DNA of 64,000 nucleotides, taken from PALSA-505 sp963699015. Its GTDB lineage: Bacteria; Actinomycetota; Actinomycetes; Streptosporangiales; Streptosporangiaceae. Every line of letters starts with the position of its first letter. The first letter of the stretch is position 1. The notes under the pieces are model-generated. The model was not told where the DNA came from. It ran no database searches and saw only the letters and a program-made list of their open reading frames with translations. Positions 19,284-27,109 of the stretch are shown here, one piece after another. The stretch is taken from contig CAVOSX010000006.1 of NCBI GenBank assembly GCA_963699015.1, positions 62,001-126,000 on the forward strand. Reading direction: 5' to 3'. The translations under genes were made by a program, and so were the position numbers.

Positions 19284-20219
19284 TCAACGGCGCAGCGGTA
19301 TTACCGGCGCAGCGGGCCCGATCGTGCTGCTGATGACGCCGAGGCGATCCACCTCCAGCCGTACCCGGTCGCCCGGCCGCAGCCACGGGTAGGAGTCGTG
19401 CCCGTGCACCGCGGACAGCTCCAGGATGCACCCGGTCCCGACGGTCCCGCTGCCGATGACGTCGCCGCTGCGCAGGGTCGTGCCCCGTGACGCGTACGCG
19501 AGCAGCTCGCCGAATCGCCAGTAGATGGCCGAGAACCTCCCTCTGGAGTAGGGCCTGCCGTTCACCGAGGCGGTCATCTCCAGGTCATAGGCGTTCCCGG
19601 CCCGGCGGTCTTCGAGCTCGTCGGGTGTGACCAGGAAGGCGCTGAAGCTGGTGGCGCTGTCCTTGCCCTTCGCCGGGCCCAGGCGGCCCGCCATCTCCTG
19701 CGCCTGCAGGTCCCTGGCGCTCCAGTCGCACATGACCATGTAGCCGGCGATGTGCCGCTCCGCGACGCCCGGGTCAAGATCCGAGCCTGGCCGGCCCACC
19801 ACGGCGGCGATCTCGAGTTCGTAGTCGAACCGGGCCGAGCCCGGCGTGACCGGGATGTCGTCGCACGGTCCGCGGGTCGCCGCCGGGTTGGTGAAATAGA
19901 ACAGCGGAATCTCATACCAGACCGGGCTGACCTCGCGCCCGAGCGCCCGGGCGCTCGTCTTCACGTGCTCCTCGAACGCGTAGAAGTCCCGGATCGACGG
20001 CGGGTCCGGCACCGGCGCCAGGAACCGCACGCCGTCCTCCGCGACAACCTCCGCCGGGTCGTTCAGCGCTCGCCCGGCTGCCGCCGCCATCCGCTGCTCA
20101 TCGTCCCCGAGCAAATCCACGAGCCTGCGCACACCGGACAGTCCGCGGATCGCCCCTTCGTGCAGCAGCCCCACGCGTTCGGCCGAGTCAGCAGGTGAGA
20201 CGTACGTGCACCAGCGCAT
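19284..20219 (-). CDS. Fumarylacetoacetate hydrolase (FAH) family protein
   Basis: A 311-residue FAH-fold protein. The C-terminal catalytic domain starts at FYAFEEHVKTSAR; the metal-binding acidic residues lie in DYELEIAAVVG and the CDWSARDLQAQE segment, followed by GPAKGKDSATSFSAFLVTPDEL and the GSGTVGTGCILEL turn. The family cleaves or decarboxylates beta-diketo and oxo-acids late in aromatic degradation. The about 75-residue N-terminal domain is the FAH_N type. It lies downstream of the family 3 glycosidase after a gap full of hairpins, so co-transcription is doubtful. Substrate cannot be read; fumarylpyruvate or acylpyruvate-type activity is a guess. Confidence 0.87.
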   Translation of the reverse strand: MRWCTYVSPADSAERVGLLHEGAIRGLSGVRRLVDLLGDDEQRMAAAAGRALNDPAEVVAEDGVRFLAPVPDPPSIRDFYAFEEHVKTSARALGREVSPVWYEIPLFYFTNPAATRGPCDDIPVTPGSARFDYELEIAAVVGRPGSDLDPGVAERHIAGYMVMCDWSARDLQAQEMAGRLGPAKGKDSATSFSAFLVTPDELEDRRAGNAYDLEMTASVNGRPYSRGRFSAIYWRFGELLAYASRGTTLRSGDVIGSGTVGTGCILELSAVHGHDSYPWLRPGDRVRLEVDRLGVISSTIGPAAPVIPLRR

Positions 20220-20263
20220 GCCGCTTACTATGCCCGAGCGTCCATAGGGGCGTGACGCCAGTA

Positions 20264-20405
20264 CTCGGACGGCGGCCAGTCGGCAAGCCGAACGGCCGCC
20301 GTCCGAGCACCGCCGCCACGCTTATCGCGCAGCAGCCATGGCGCGACGGCGGTGGTCAGGAGCCGCCCGTTCGGCTCCGCCGACAGGGCGGCGGATGAGC
20401 GCCGC
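20264..20405. repeat. Array of four perfect inverted repeats in a gene gap
   Basis: Four stem-loops follow one another. First, 20264-20277 pairs with 20294-20307 over 14 bases, with a further five-base stem (TCGGC/GCCGA) inside its loop. Second, CACCGCCG at 20308 pairs with 20347-20354 and an inner TCGCGC/GCGCGA stem lies at 20325-20330 and 20341-20346. Third, GGAGCCG at 20359 pairs with CGGCTCC at 20372. Fourth, GCGGCG at 20388 pairs with CGCCGC at 20400. None is followed by a T-run. The array fills most of the 199-base gap between the glycosidase stop and the FAH start. It may be a terminator region, a structured leader or a small RNA. Confidence 0.7.
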
Positions 20406-20418
20406 CGTCGCGGCCCCC

Positions 20419-21924
20419 TCAGCCAGACGTCAGCCCGAGAACCTCCGCGGCGGCCTGCGCGTTGGGCCGGGCGGCGCCGTACGTGGCCACGTAGCCGCCG
20501 CCGGGCGGCCGCCACACCGGCAGCCCCATCTCGACGACGATCACGTCGGGACGCGCGGCGAGCAGCGCGATGATGGCCGCGCGGGCGGCCGGGTGACGAT
20601 GCGCGTCGCGGACCACGATCACCAGCGGGCGGCTGGCAGTCCTGGCCAGCACGTCGGCGACCGCGCCGGCCAGGCTGGCCTCGCCCTGGCTGGCATCCAG
20701 CCGCTGCACGTTGCCGTCGAGCCAGGGTCCGAGGCCCCAGGGCACGGTCCCTACGGCGATGTTTGGTCGCGAGCCGAACTCGACGACCAGCGGGCCGGCG
20801 GGCCGGGCGGCGAGGCCGCAGACCTGCAGGGCGCGGCGGGCCGCGGTCAGGCCGGCGCGGGCGCCGCCGAGGCCGGCCGCGGCGCGGCTGGCGGACAGCA
20901 CGCGGGTGTGACGGCCCCGGGCCAGCCAGGAACGGAGGGCGGATACCCGGCAGGCCGCGTCTTCCAGCCGGGCGGCCGGGAGCCTGCCTTCGGCGGTGGC
21001 GGCGGCCAGCGCGGTCCGCACCGCCAGGTACATCTCCTCGTCCTGGTCACGGCCGAGGCAGAGCAGGTCGGCCCCCGCCGCGACCGCGCGCACGGCTGCC
21101 TCGGGCACGCCATGCGGGTCGCTGACCGCGCGCATCTCCAGGGCATCGGAGACGATCGCCCCGGTGAAGCCGAGCTCGCCGCGGAGCAGGCCGGTCAGCG
21201 CTGCGGCCGACCAGGTAGCGGGCAGGCCGCCGGTGAGCCCGGGGACGAGCAGGTGCCCGGGCATGACCGCCTGCACGCCCGCGGCGATGGCCGCCGCGAA
21301 CGGCGGCAGGTCCCGCCGCCGCAGCTGGCCCAGGTCGCCGTCCACCGCGGCGATCAGGAGATGGCTGTCGTCCCTGGTGCTGCCGTGCCCGGGGAAGTGC
21401 TTGGCGCAGCTGGCGACGCCCGAGGACTGCAGGCCGGTCACCGCGGCCGCGACGTGCCTGGCGACCAGGCCGGTGTCCGCGCCGAAAGACCGGGTGCCGA
21501 TGACCGGGTTGCCCGCGGCCGAGTTGACGTCCGCCGACGGCGCCAGGTTCGTGTTGATCCCCGCGACGGCGAGGTCGGAGCCGAGGGCGCGATACAGCTG
21601 CGCGGTGAGCTCGGTGTCATCGACGGCGCCCAGGGCCGCGCTGCCCGGATACGGGCTGCCGGTCCGGTGGGCCAGCCTGGTGACGTCCCCGCCCTCTTCG
21701 TCGATCGCGATGACCGGTTCATCCGCCGCGTTCCGTAGCTGCGACGTCAGCGCTGCCAGCTGGGCCGGATCGGAGACGTTCGGGCTAAACAACGTGACTC
21801 CGGCGAGCCCGCGGCCGAGCGCGGCGAGCAGCCAGCCGGGCACGGTGGCGCCGGGAAACGGCGGCACCAGGATCGCCTCGGCGAGACGGGCCAAAGACGG
21901 GTCGGACGCCGCCCTCCCGCTCAC
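20419..21924 (-). CDS. Glycoside hydrolase family 3, beta-N-acetylhexosaminidase-like
   Basis: Cleaves terminal N-acetylhexosamine (NagZ type, in peptidoglycan or chitin recycling). The 501 residues hold the family 3 barrel with VIAIDEEGGDVTRLAHR, the NagZ loop KHFPGHGSTRDDSHL (His acting in acid/base catalysis, with Asp) and the nucleophile Asp in IVSDALEMRAV, plus a C-terminal alpha/beta sandwich from about residue 350 to the end. No signal peptide, so probably cytoplasmic. The GTG start overlaps, as GTGA, the stop of a truncated sugar-permease reading frame, which suggests the gene once ended a sugar ABC-transporter operon. Confidence 0.9.
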   Translation of the reverse strand: MSGRAASDPSLARLAEAILVPPFPGATVPGWLLAALGRGLAGVTLFSPNVSDPAQLAALTSQLRNAADEPVIAIDEEGGDVTRLAHRTGSPYPGSAALGAVDDTELTAQLYRALGSDLAVAGINTNLAPSADVNSAAGNPVIGTRSFGADTGLVARHVAAAVTGLQSSGVASCAKHFPGHGSTRDDSHLLIAAVDGDLGQLRRRDLPPFAAAIAAGVQAVMPGHLLVPGLTGGLPATWSAAALTGLLRGELGFTGAIVSDALEMRAVSDPHGVPEAAVRAVAAGADLLCLGRDQDEEMYLAVRTALAAATAEGRLPAARLEDAACRVSALRSWLARGRHTRVLSASRAAAGLGGARAGLTAARRALQVCGLAARPAGPLVVEFGSRPNIAVGTVPWGLGPWLDGNVQRLDASQGEASLAGAVADVLARTASRPLVIVVRDAHRHPAARAAIIALLAARPDVIVVEMGLPVWRPPGGGYVATYGAARPNAQAAAEVLGLTSG

Positions 21925-22039
21925 CCCTGCACCGATCCGGTGACCACGCCGCCCGCGATCCGCCGCTGCACGCTCAGGAAGAACAGCACGGCGGGATCAT
22001 ATCCAGGATCGAGACGGTCACGATCGGCCCGGCTCGCGC
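21921..22039 (-). pseudogene. Relic of a carbohydrate ABC-transporter permease (3' end)
   Basis: The minus strand immediately before the glycosidase reads PAVLFFLSVQRRIAGGVVTG and then SVQG before a TGA that overlaps the glycosidase start. This is the typical C-terminus of MalG/LacG-type sugar permeases (...LFxxxQRxxxxGxxxGavKG). Upstream codons giving IVTVSILDMIP are in another frame, needing one extra base to join, and no further permease sequence, partner permease or binding protein is seen before the hairpin at 22132. The rest of the transporter appears to have been deleted. Short but characteristic, so moderately sure. Confidence 0.6.
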
Positions 22040-22131
22040 CGTTGCGGCCGGACTGGCCAGCCGGGTATCGTTCGGCGCCGCCGCGATCTGCGTAGTGCCG
22101 GATCCCCGGCTTGTAGTGCTCGCCGACAGCG

Positions 22132-22166
22132 CAGTCCCGCCCGGCCAGGCTGGCCGGGCGGGACTG
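22132..22166. terminator. 16-bp perfect hairpin, likely (bidirectional) terminator
   Basis: Bases 22132-22147 pair perfectly with 22151-22166 around a three-base GGC loop; the stem is G+C-rich and no T-run follows on either strand, as is usual for actinomycete terminators. It lies 30 bases beyond the stop of the secreted phosphatase-superfamily gene, which is read from the minus strand, and before the permease relic, so it probably ends that transcript. Confidence 0.65.
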
Positions 22167-22195
22167 TTCAGCTGCCGGTGCCTGCCGGCCGCGGA

Positions 22196-24676
22196 TCAGG
22201 AAACGTGCCGGTTCAGCCGTGCGGCGGCGCCGATGACCGCATGGCAGGCGAGCGTCTGCGCCCGGGCCACCGGTCCGGGGATCGGCGTGCCGTGGAACGC
22301 GGCCGCCTCGAGTTCGCCCTTGACCCGCTCGGCGAGCCGGTCCCTGACGATGTCGAGCCCGCGCAGAGCCTTGTCCGTACTGCGGTAGACGCTGTCGCCG
22401 CGGCTCTTGCTCTTGATGGCCTTGGTCGCCGCCTGCAGCGTGTCGGTGCCGAACTCGCCCACGCTGGAGTTCAGCTGCTTGTAGCAGGCGCCGAGCACGG
22501 TCACGCGGCGCGGGCTGAGCGCACTGTTCGGGTGGGTCAGGATCTGGCTGATCACCCGCCCGTCGTGCTCGTAGTCATCATGCAGCCCGGTGAGATACAT
22601 CATCGTCGGGCGGATGTCGGTCTCATCCACCCAGGGCCCCTTGGTGCGCGCCTGGGGCACCGTGACCTGACCGCTGTTCGGGCCCGCGGAATTGGGGCCC
22701 TGGCTGGCCGTAGACCCGTCCACGCCCAGATGGGCGACGCCGGGTCCGACGAAGCCCGCGTAGTTGGTATCGATCTCGGCCGCGTAATCGCCGTGATCCC
22801 AGGCGAACCCGGTGTTCTGCGTCACGCACGGCCCGCCGCAGGCGGTGGGACCGGTCGTCACGAAGTAGTCGGGCCTGGCGAACATCGCGAACGTCGGCGT
22901 GCGCCTCGGATCGGCGTTCACCATGTGCAAGATGGCCTCTTCGGCGGGATCTGCCAGGTAGTTCGCCACCAGCTGCCGGTGCGGCAGCGCGTACGGGTTG
23001 GTGGCCTTCAGCCCGCCCACGTCTCGTTCCAGGGTGCGGACCGCGGGAGCGTTAGGCCCTGGCTGGCCCGTCACGTAGAACTCCGGGGCCGTGTCCTCCT
23101 CCAGGCTGAAGGGGGTGGTGTTGTGCTTCTGGGTGGCGAGCAAGCCGTTGATGTTGGCGTCCAGCTCGCCGAAGGTGCCGGACGGGTAGGTGCACAGCAC
23201 GTCCGGGGTGACCGTGTTGCCGGTCACCTTGGCGCCGTTGCAGCTGGCGGGGGTGGGCTGGACCGCCCGGCCGACGTTGGCGCCGGCCTGGTGGTCGCCC
23301 TCGTCGGAGCTGAAGACGAACAGCGTGTTCTTCGGCGTGATCCCGTCGGTGGCCAGGCGCTTGAAGAACATGCCCCACGCCCTGTTGTAGTACTTGGCCT
23401 GCTGGATGAAGCAGGAGGAGCCGCTGCCTAGGGCATCCGGCGCATGAGCGCAGGCCTTCAGGCCGGGGATGAACTCATTACCGTGCAGGTCGGCCATGTA
23501 GCCGTTCACGACGGGCACGCCCGCTTCCAGCATGTCGGACAGGTAGGCCAGCGTCTGCGACGCGTTGATGCTGCCGAAGCCGGGGAACCCCGGGTGGTCC
23601 TTCAGGAATGCGCCGTTGAGCTGGTTGCCGTTCAGGTTGACCAGGTTGCCCGCGGCATTGGTGACCTGGAAGCCATGGTGGGTGAGGTTCGGCGTCCCGG
23701 CCCCGAGTTGCGGCGCGACGTACCGGTGGCCGAACAGCGCCTGGAAGCCGGTGTAGCCGCCCGGCTCATCGGGCAGCACGTCCCGCACCGCGGTATGGGT
23801 CGGCTTGGTCTGGCCGAACTTGACCGCCTTGGCGGTGCGGCAGAACGCGGCCTGAGAACCCTTCGCGCAGTGCACCGCGACACCGTTGTAGTCCGCCACC
23901 TCAGGGTCCTTGAACGGGTCCGTGTCCGCCGCGAGCTGCTTGGCCTCGGGGGAGTTGGGGCCGAACACCTTCGGGATGTCCACCGAGGTGTTCTCGAGCT
24001 CCACGTTCGCGGTGGCCACGGCGCCGACGTCGCAGCCGGCCCGGGTGTACGGCACCCAGGGGGCCGGGGTGATCGTGTTGGGCTTCGGCTTGGGGAACGT
24101 GGTGGCCGGCGGGGTCGGCGAGTAGACCATGCTCGGGTTGGTGTCATGACCCGGGCTGGGCGTTTTCGCGGTGTTGAACACCGGGTCTGTCCAGTAGGCG
24201 AACGAGCCCGCGGGGTCGGTCGTGCCGTCGGTGTTGTAGGCCTGATAGTCGTTGGCGATCGGCATGCCGTGCCGGTCCCCGTAGAGCCCGGTCAGGGTGG
24301 TGAGGATGTCATCGCCCGTGTGCGCGATCAGCGGGGTGTGATTGTTCGAGAGCAGCGTCCCGTGGTTCTGGATGAAGTGCAGCAGGTTCGGCATCATCTG
24401 CAGGTCGGAGGGGACGTTTGGGTTGTCGCGGAAGTAGTGGATGTTATCGAACGTGAACTGGATGACATGCTTGATGCCGTGGCCGAGATGGCAGCCAGCC
24501 GTTGCCACCGTCTTCGCGGCTGTGGTGCTGGCGGCTGTGGTGCTGCCCGCCGCGGGCCTGGCCACTGCGCTGGCCGGCGCGGCCATGGCGGCCAGCGTCC
24601 CTCCGACCAGCGCGGCGCACCCCGCGAGGGCGGTCAGTCTCGGGTGCCTGAGCTCTATGCGGTGTTGTCTGCTCAC
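22196..24676 (-). CDS. Large secreted alkaline-phosphatase-superfamily protein
   Basis: An 826-residue exported protein. The first about 38 residues form a signal peptide (Arg/His-rich start, a Leu/Ala/Gly core, then PASA before the likely cleavage), followed by a Ser/Thr/Ala linker. Superfamily-like metal and nucleophile positions are suggested by FTFDNIHYFRDNP, LIAHTGDDILTTLTGLYGDR, FVFSSDEGDHQAG, GFAWDHGDYAAEIDTNY and DETDIRPTMMYLTGL. Several Cys pairs suggest disulfides. GTG 24676 sits four bases after AGGAGGGG, a near-ideal ribosome site, so expression may be strong. It may be a phosphatase, phosphodiesterase or sulfatase; the substrate is unknown. A single-gene unit ended by the hairpin at 22132. 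Confidence 0.75.
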   Translation of the reverse strand: MSRQHRIELRHPRLTALAGCAALVGGTLAAMAAPASAVARPAAGSTTAASTTAAKTVATAGCHLGHGIKHVIQFTFDNIHYFRDNPNVPSDLQMMPNLLHFIQNHGTLLSNNHTPLIAHTGDDILTTLTGLYGDRHGMPIANDYQAYNTDGTTDPAGSFAYWTDPVFNTAKTPSPGHDTNPSMVYSPTPPATTFPKPKPNTITPAPWVPYTRAGCDVGAVATANVELENTSVDIPKVFGPNSPEAKQLAADTDPFKDPEVADYNGVAVHCAKGSQAAFCRTAKAVKFGQTKPTHTAVRDVLPDEPGGYTGFQALFGHRYVAPQLGAGTPNLTHHGFQVTNAAGNLVNLNGNQLNGAFLKDHPGFPGFGSINASQTLAYLSDMLEAGVPVVNGYMADLHGNEFIPGLKACAHAPDALGSGSSCFIQQAKYYNRAWGMFFKRLATDGITPKNTLFVFSSDEGDHQAGANVGRAVQPTPASCNGAKVTGNTVTPDVLCTYPSGTFGELDANINGLLATQKHNTTPFSLEEDTAPEFYVTGQPGPNAPAVRTLERDVGGLKATNPYALPHRQLVANYLADPAEEAILHMVNADPRRTPTFAMFARPDYFVTTGPTACGGPCVTQNTGFAWDHGDYAAEIDTNYAGFVGPGVAHLGVDGSTASQGPNSAGPNSGQVTVPQARTKGPWVDETDIRPTMMYLTGLHDDYEHDGRVISQILTHPNSALSPRRVTVLGACYKQLNSSVGEFGTDTLQAATKAIKSKSRGDSVYRSTDKALRGLDIVRDRLAERVKGELEAAAFHGTPIPGPVARAQTLACHAVIGAAARLNRHVS

Positions 24677-24880
24677 AACCCCTCCTGCCTAATGTTGTCC
24701 CGCTGGGGGATCATCCCGGTTGTTGACGTTAGGGGTGTCAGCCAAACCTCTGGGAGACCTCCGGCAAACGGCAGAGGCTAACTGCGTGCCAGGGAACCGA
24801 CCACCGCGCTGAGGACTACTTCGAGGGCGCGACGCTGCGCATGTTCGATTCGCGCCTGGTTGTAGCGGCCCGGCGCCTCA

Positions 24881-26467
24881 CTAGGGCCCGCTCGGCGCGA
24901 GCATCGACCCGGCGTGCCGGGAGTTCGGGTCGAGCAGCACGCACGACGCGCTTCTGTTGCCCGACGACCACGCCTGCTGGTCCGGTGTGTAGTTCAGTGC
25001 GCTGATGCCGCCGCCGAGCGCGTGCTGCCGCAGCACGCTGCCCAGCATTGCGGTGCATCCGGCGCTGGCCTCCCGGTGTAGGGCAGCCGCGCCCGGCCAG
25101 GTCTGGCCGGGCAGCGCGAAGGTCCCGACCACCTGGCCGTTGTGCGGTTGCGAGCAGGACGAGAAGTGGACCTGCGTGGATACCTGGCCCGGCTGCAGGT
25201 TGTTGAAGCAGGCGCCGGCCTGGAGCCTGCCGAGGTTGCCGTAGTTGACCGCGTGCACGCCGAGCACGATGAACACGACGGTCAGGCCGGTCCATATGAC
25301 GCCGAGCACGATTCCGGTGATGGCCATGGCCCGGCCTCGGCCGCCAGTCCTCCTGATCCACACGAGTGCGACGATGCCGAAGACGATGGCCAGGACCGGG
25401 CTGAGGAAACTGCTCAGCAGGCCCAGGATGCCCAGGACCAAGGCGGTGAGGGCAGACCCGATGCGCGGCGGCCTGGGCAGGTCCGGGGAGCCTGGTCCCG
25501 GGGAGGCTGGCTGGGGGAAGGCGGGTCCCGGCAGCGCCGGGGCAGGGGAGTAGTAGGGTGGCAGGCTGCCCGGCGCGCCAGAACCTCCGGGCTGGCCTGG
25601 GTAGCCAGGAGGGCCCGGGGGAGGATAGCCAGGCTGAGCGCGACCCGACTGTGGATACCCGGGCTGTGGATACCCGGGCTGCGGATACCCGGGTTGTGGC
25701 TGGCCGGGTTGCCAATAGCCGGGCTGCGGATAGCCGGTTTGCGGCTGGCCAGGGTGCGCATAGCCGGGCTGTGGCTGACCAGGCTGTGGATACCCGGGCT
25801 GCGGATAGCCGGGTTGTGGCTGGCCGGGTTGTGGTTGGCCGGGCTGCGTGTAACCGGGTGGCGGCTGGCCGGGCTGCGTGTAGCCGGGCGGTCCTGGCTG
25901 GGGACGACCGGCCGGGCCTGTCCCGGCCTGACCCGTCGGCCAGGGCTGATGCGCTGACCCTGGCTGATCCCCGGGCCTGACCTCATCCGCTGCTCTGGGC
26001 TGCCCAGCCGTGCCGGCATTGTCTGCCGACCCGGGCTGACCACCGGGCTCAGGCTGATCCTCGGGCCTGGGCTGACTGGCGAGCCCGGTCTCGCTGGCCG
26101 GCTTGGGCTTGCTGGCGGGCGTGGCCTCATCTGTCGGCCCGGCGCTGTCTGCAGGCCCGGCGTTATCCGTGGGCCCGGCGTTACGCCCAATCCCAGCCTC
26201 GTCCGCCGATCTGGCATTGTCTGCCAGCCCGGCTTCATCCTCGGGCCTGGACTGACCCGCTGGCCCGGCACTGTCTGCCGGCCTGGCTTCACCTTCAGAC
26301 CCGGCCTGACCCGTCGGTCCGGCCTCACCCTCTGCCTCCGGCTGATCGCCGGTCCCGGCCTCACGCCCTAGCCCCGCCGGCTCGGGCGCCGGCGGGTGCT
26401 GCAACTGAGGCTGCGACGGGGGTGCTTCCTGCTGGTCGTCGCCGTGGTCAGCAGGCGGAGTCGTCAT
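24881..26467 (-). CDS. Repeat-rich membrane protein with DUF4190 and septum-formation-type domain
   Basis: A 528-residue protein in four parts: an acidic leader (residues 1-180) built of imperfect ADEAG/GPADNAG-type repeats; a Pro-Gly-Tyr-Gln tract (about 180-300) of QPGYPQPGQ units; two membrane spans (about 345-415) of DUF4190 type; and an exported C-terminal domain resembling the Septum_form family, with AGACFNN, FSSCSQPHNGQVVGTFAL and a third Cys in ASAGCTAML. The leader and tract lie on the inside, so it could act as a flexible cytoplasmic scaffold. ATG 26467 follows GTAGGAGC. It is divergent from the DUF3046 gene. Name is by domain resemblance only. Confidence 0.72.
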   Translation of the reverse strand: MTTPPADHGDDQQEAPPSQPQLQHPPAPEPAGLGREAGTGDQPEAEGEAGPTGQAGSEGEARPADSAGPAGQSRPEDEAGLADNARSADEAGIGRNAGPTDNAGPADSAGPTDEATPASKPKPASETGLASQPRPEDQPEPGGQPGSADNAGTAGQPRAADEVRPGDQPGSAHQPWPTGQAGTGPAGRPQPGPPGYTQPGQPPPGYTQPGQPQPGQPQPGYPQPGYPQPGQPQPGYAHPGQPQTGYPQPGYWQPGQPQPGYPQPGYPQPGYPQSGRAQPGYPPPGPPGYPGQPGGSGAPGSLPPYYSPAPALPGPAFPQPASPGPGSPDLPRPPRIGSALTALVLGILGLLSSFLSPVLAIVFGIVALVWIRRTGGRGRAMAITGIVLGVIWTGLTVVFIVLGVHAVNYGNLGRLQAGACFNNLQPGQVSTQVHFSSCSQPHNGQVVGTFALPGQTWPGAAALHREASAGCTAMLGSVLRQHALGGGISALNYTPDQQAWSSGNRSASCVLLDPNSRHAGSMLAPSGP

Positions 26468-26611
26468 GACGTGCTCCTACGGAAGGTGGAAAGGCACACA
26501 ACCGGGCATGATTGTCGATAAGCACCATAATCACGTCCGTCATCGCGGCGCAGGCCTGTGGCAGTTCTTGGCGCGGCGGGCTGTGGCCGGCGGACCGGTA
26601 GCCTGTGGATT

Positions 26612-26806
26612 GTGCGCCTCACCGTTTTCTGGAACCGCATGAACAGCCAGTTCGGCGAGAATTACGCGGCGAGCGTGGCCCAGGATTTTGTTCTGGACAG
26701 CCTTGGGGGACGTACCGTCAATCAGGCGCTGGCCGACGGCGAGGATGTGAAAACCGTCTGGCAGGCGGTCAGTGAGGCCTTTGACGTGCCGGAGAATCTC
26801 CGCTAG
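26612..26806 (+). CDS. DUF3046 family protein
   Basis: A 64-residue protein starting at GTG 26612 with the family opening RLTVFWNRMNSQFGENYAAS, then LGGRTVNQALADG and VWQAVSEAFDVPEN. DUF3046 genes are small actinobacterial companions of recA, almost always directly upstream as here, with unknown function. A longer in-frame start at 26558 has no homology. The gap to recA (303 bases) contains the recA control sites, so the two are separately promoted. Confidence 0.9.
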   Translation: MRLTVFWNRMNSQFGENYAASVAQDFVLDSLGGRTVNQALADGEDVKTVWQAVSEAFDVPENLR

Positions 26807-26885
26807 CCGGGTGATACCGGCTCATGGCCGGACCGTCGGCCCCCCGGCCAAGATTGCCCTGCGGGCCGGCGTGTCGGCTTCACGG

Positions 26886-26901
26886 TCGAACAGATGTTCG
26901 C
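26886..26901 (+). promoter_or_regulatory. LexA (SOS) box upstream of recA
   Basis: TCGAACAGATGTTCGC matches the actinobacterial/Bacillus-type LexA consensus TCGAAC-N4-GTTCGA at 11 of 12 fixed positions. It lies 209 bases before the recA start and about 80 bases after the DUF3046 stop, in a 303-base gap with no gene. LexA repression of recA is therefore expected. Confidence 0.85.
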
Positions 26902-26968
26902 CTAGGGTGTAGGCATGGGCATGACACCTTCCGGCCCGGCTGCCAGGCCGGATACACACCAGGCGAAA

Positions 26969-26991
26969 CTGTCAGTGGCACCGCGTAGCGT
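26969..26991 (+). promoter_or_regulatory. PafBC-type DNA-damage promoter of recA
   Basis: CTGTCAGTG, eight bases, then TAGCGT fits the RecA-NDp motif TTGTCRGTG-N8-TANNNT known from mycobacteria, where PafBC drives LexA-independent induction. It lies 68 bases downstream of the LexA box and 119 before the recA ATG, giving a leader of roughly 110 bases. Only the first base departs from the consensus. Confidence 0.8.
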
Positions 26992-27109
26992 CGGCGCCGA
27001 CAGTCAGCGGCGGCCCGACCTGCAGGCGACCCTAACGGACCCGCCCACATGGCTGGCGTCGGAGGCAGCCCGCCCCGGTGCAGTCACTTCACCCCGACAG
27101 GGAGTCCAG

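Noticed and set aside
25600..25900. Repetitive G-rich stretch as a non-coding repeat or plus-strand Leu/Ile-rich gene
   Set aside because: It codes Pro-Gly-Tyr-Gln repeats in the minus-strand gene at 24881-26467, which has a ribosome site and domains; the plus-strand frame is its shadow.
26915..27109. N-terminal extension of RecA from ATG 26915
   Set aside because: It would start upstream of the PafBC-type promoter and adds 65 residues without RecA similarity; ATG 27110 has a good ribosome site and the normal RecA start.
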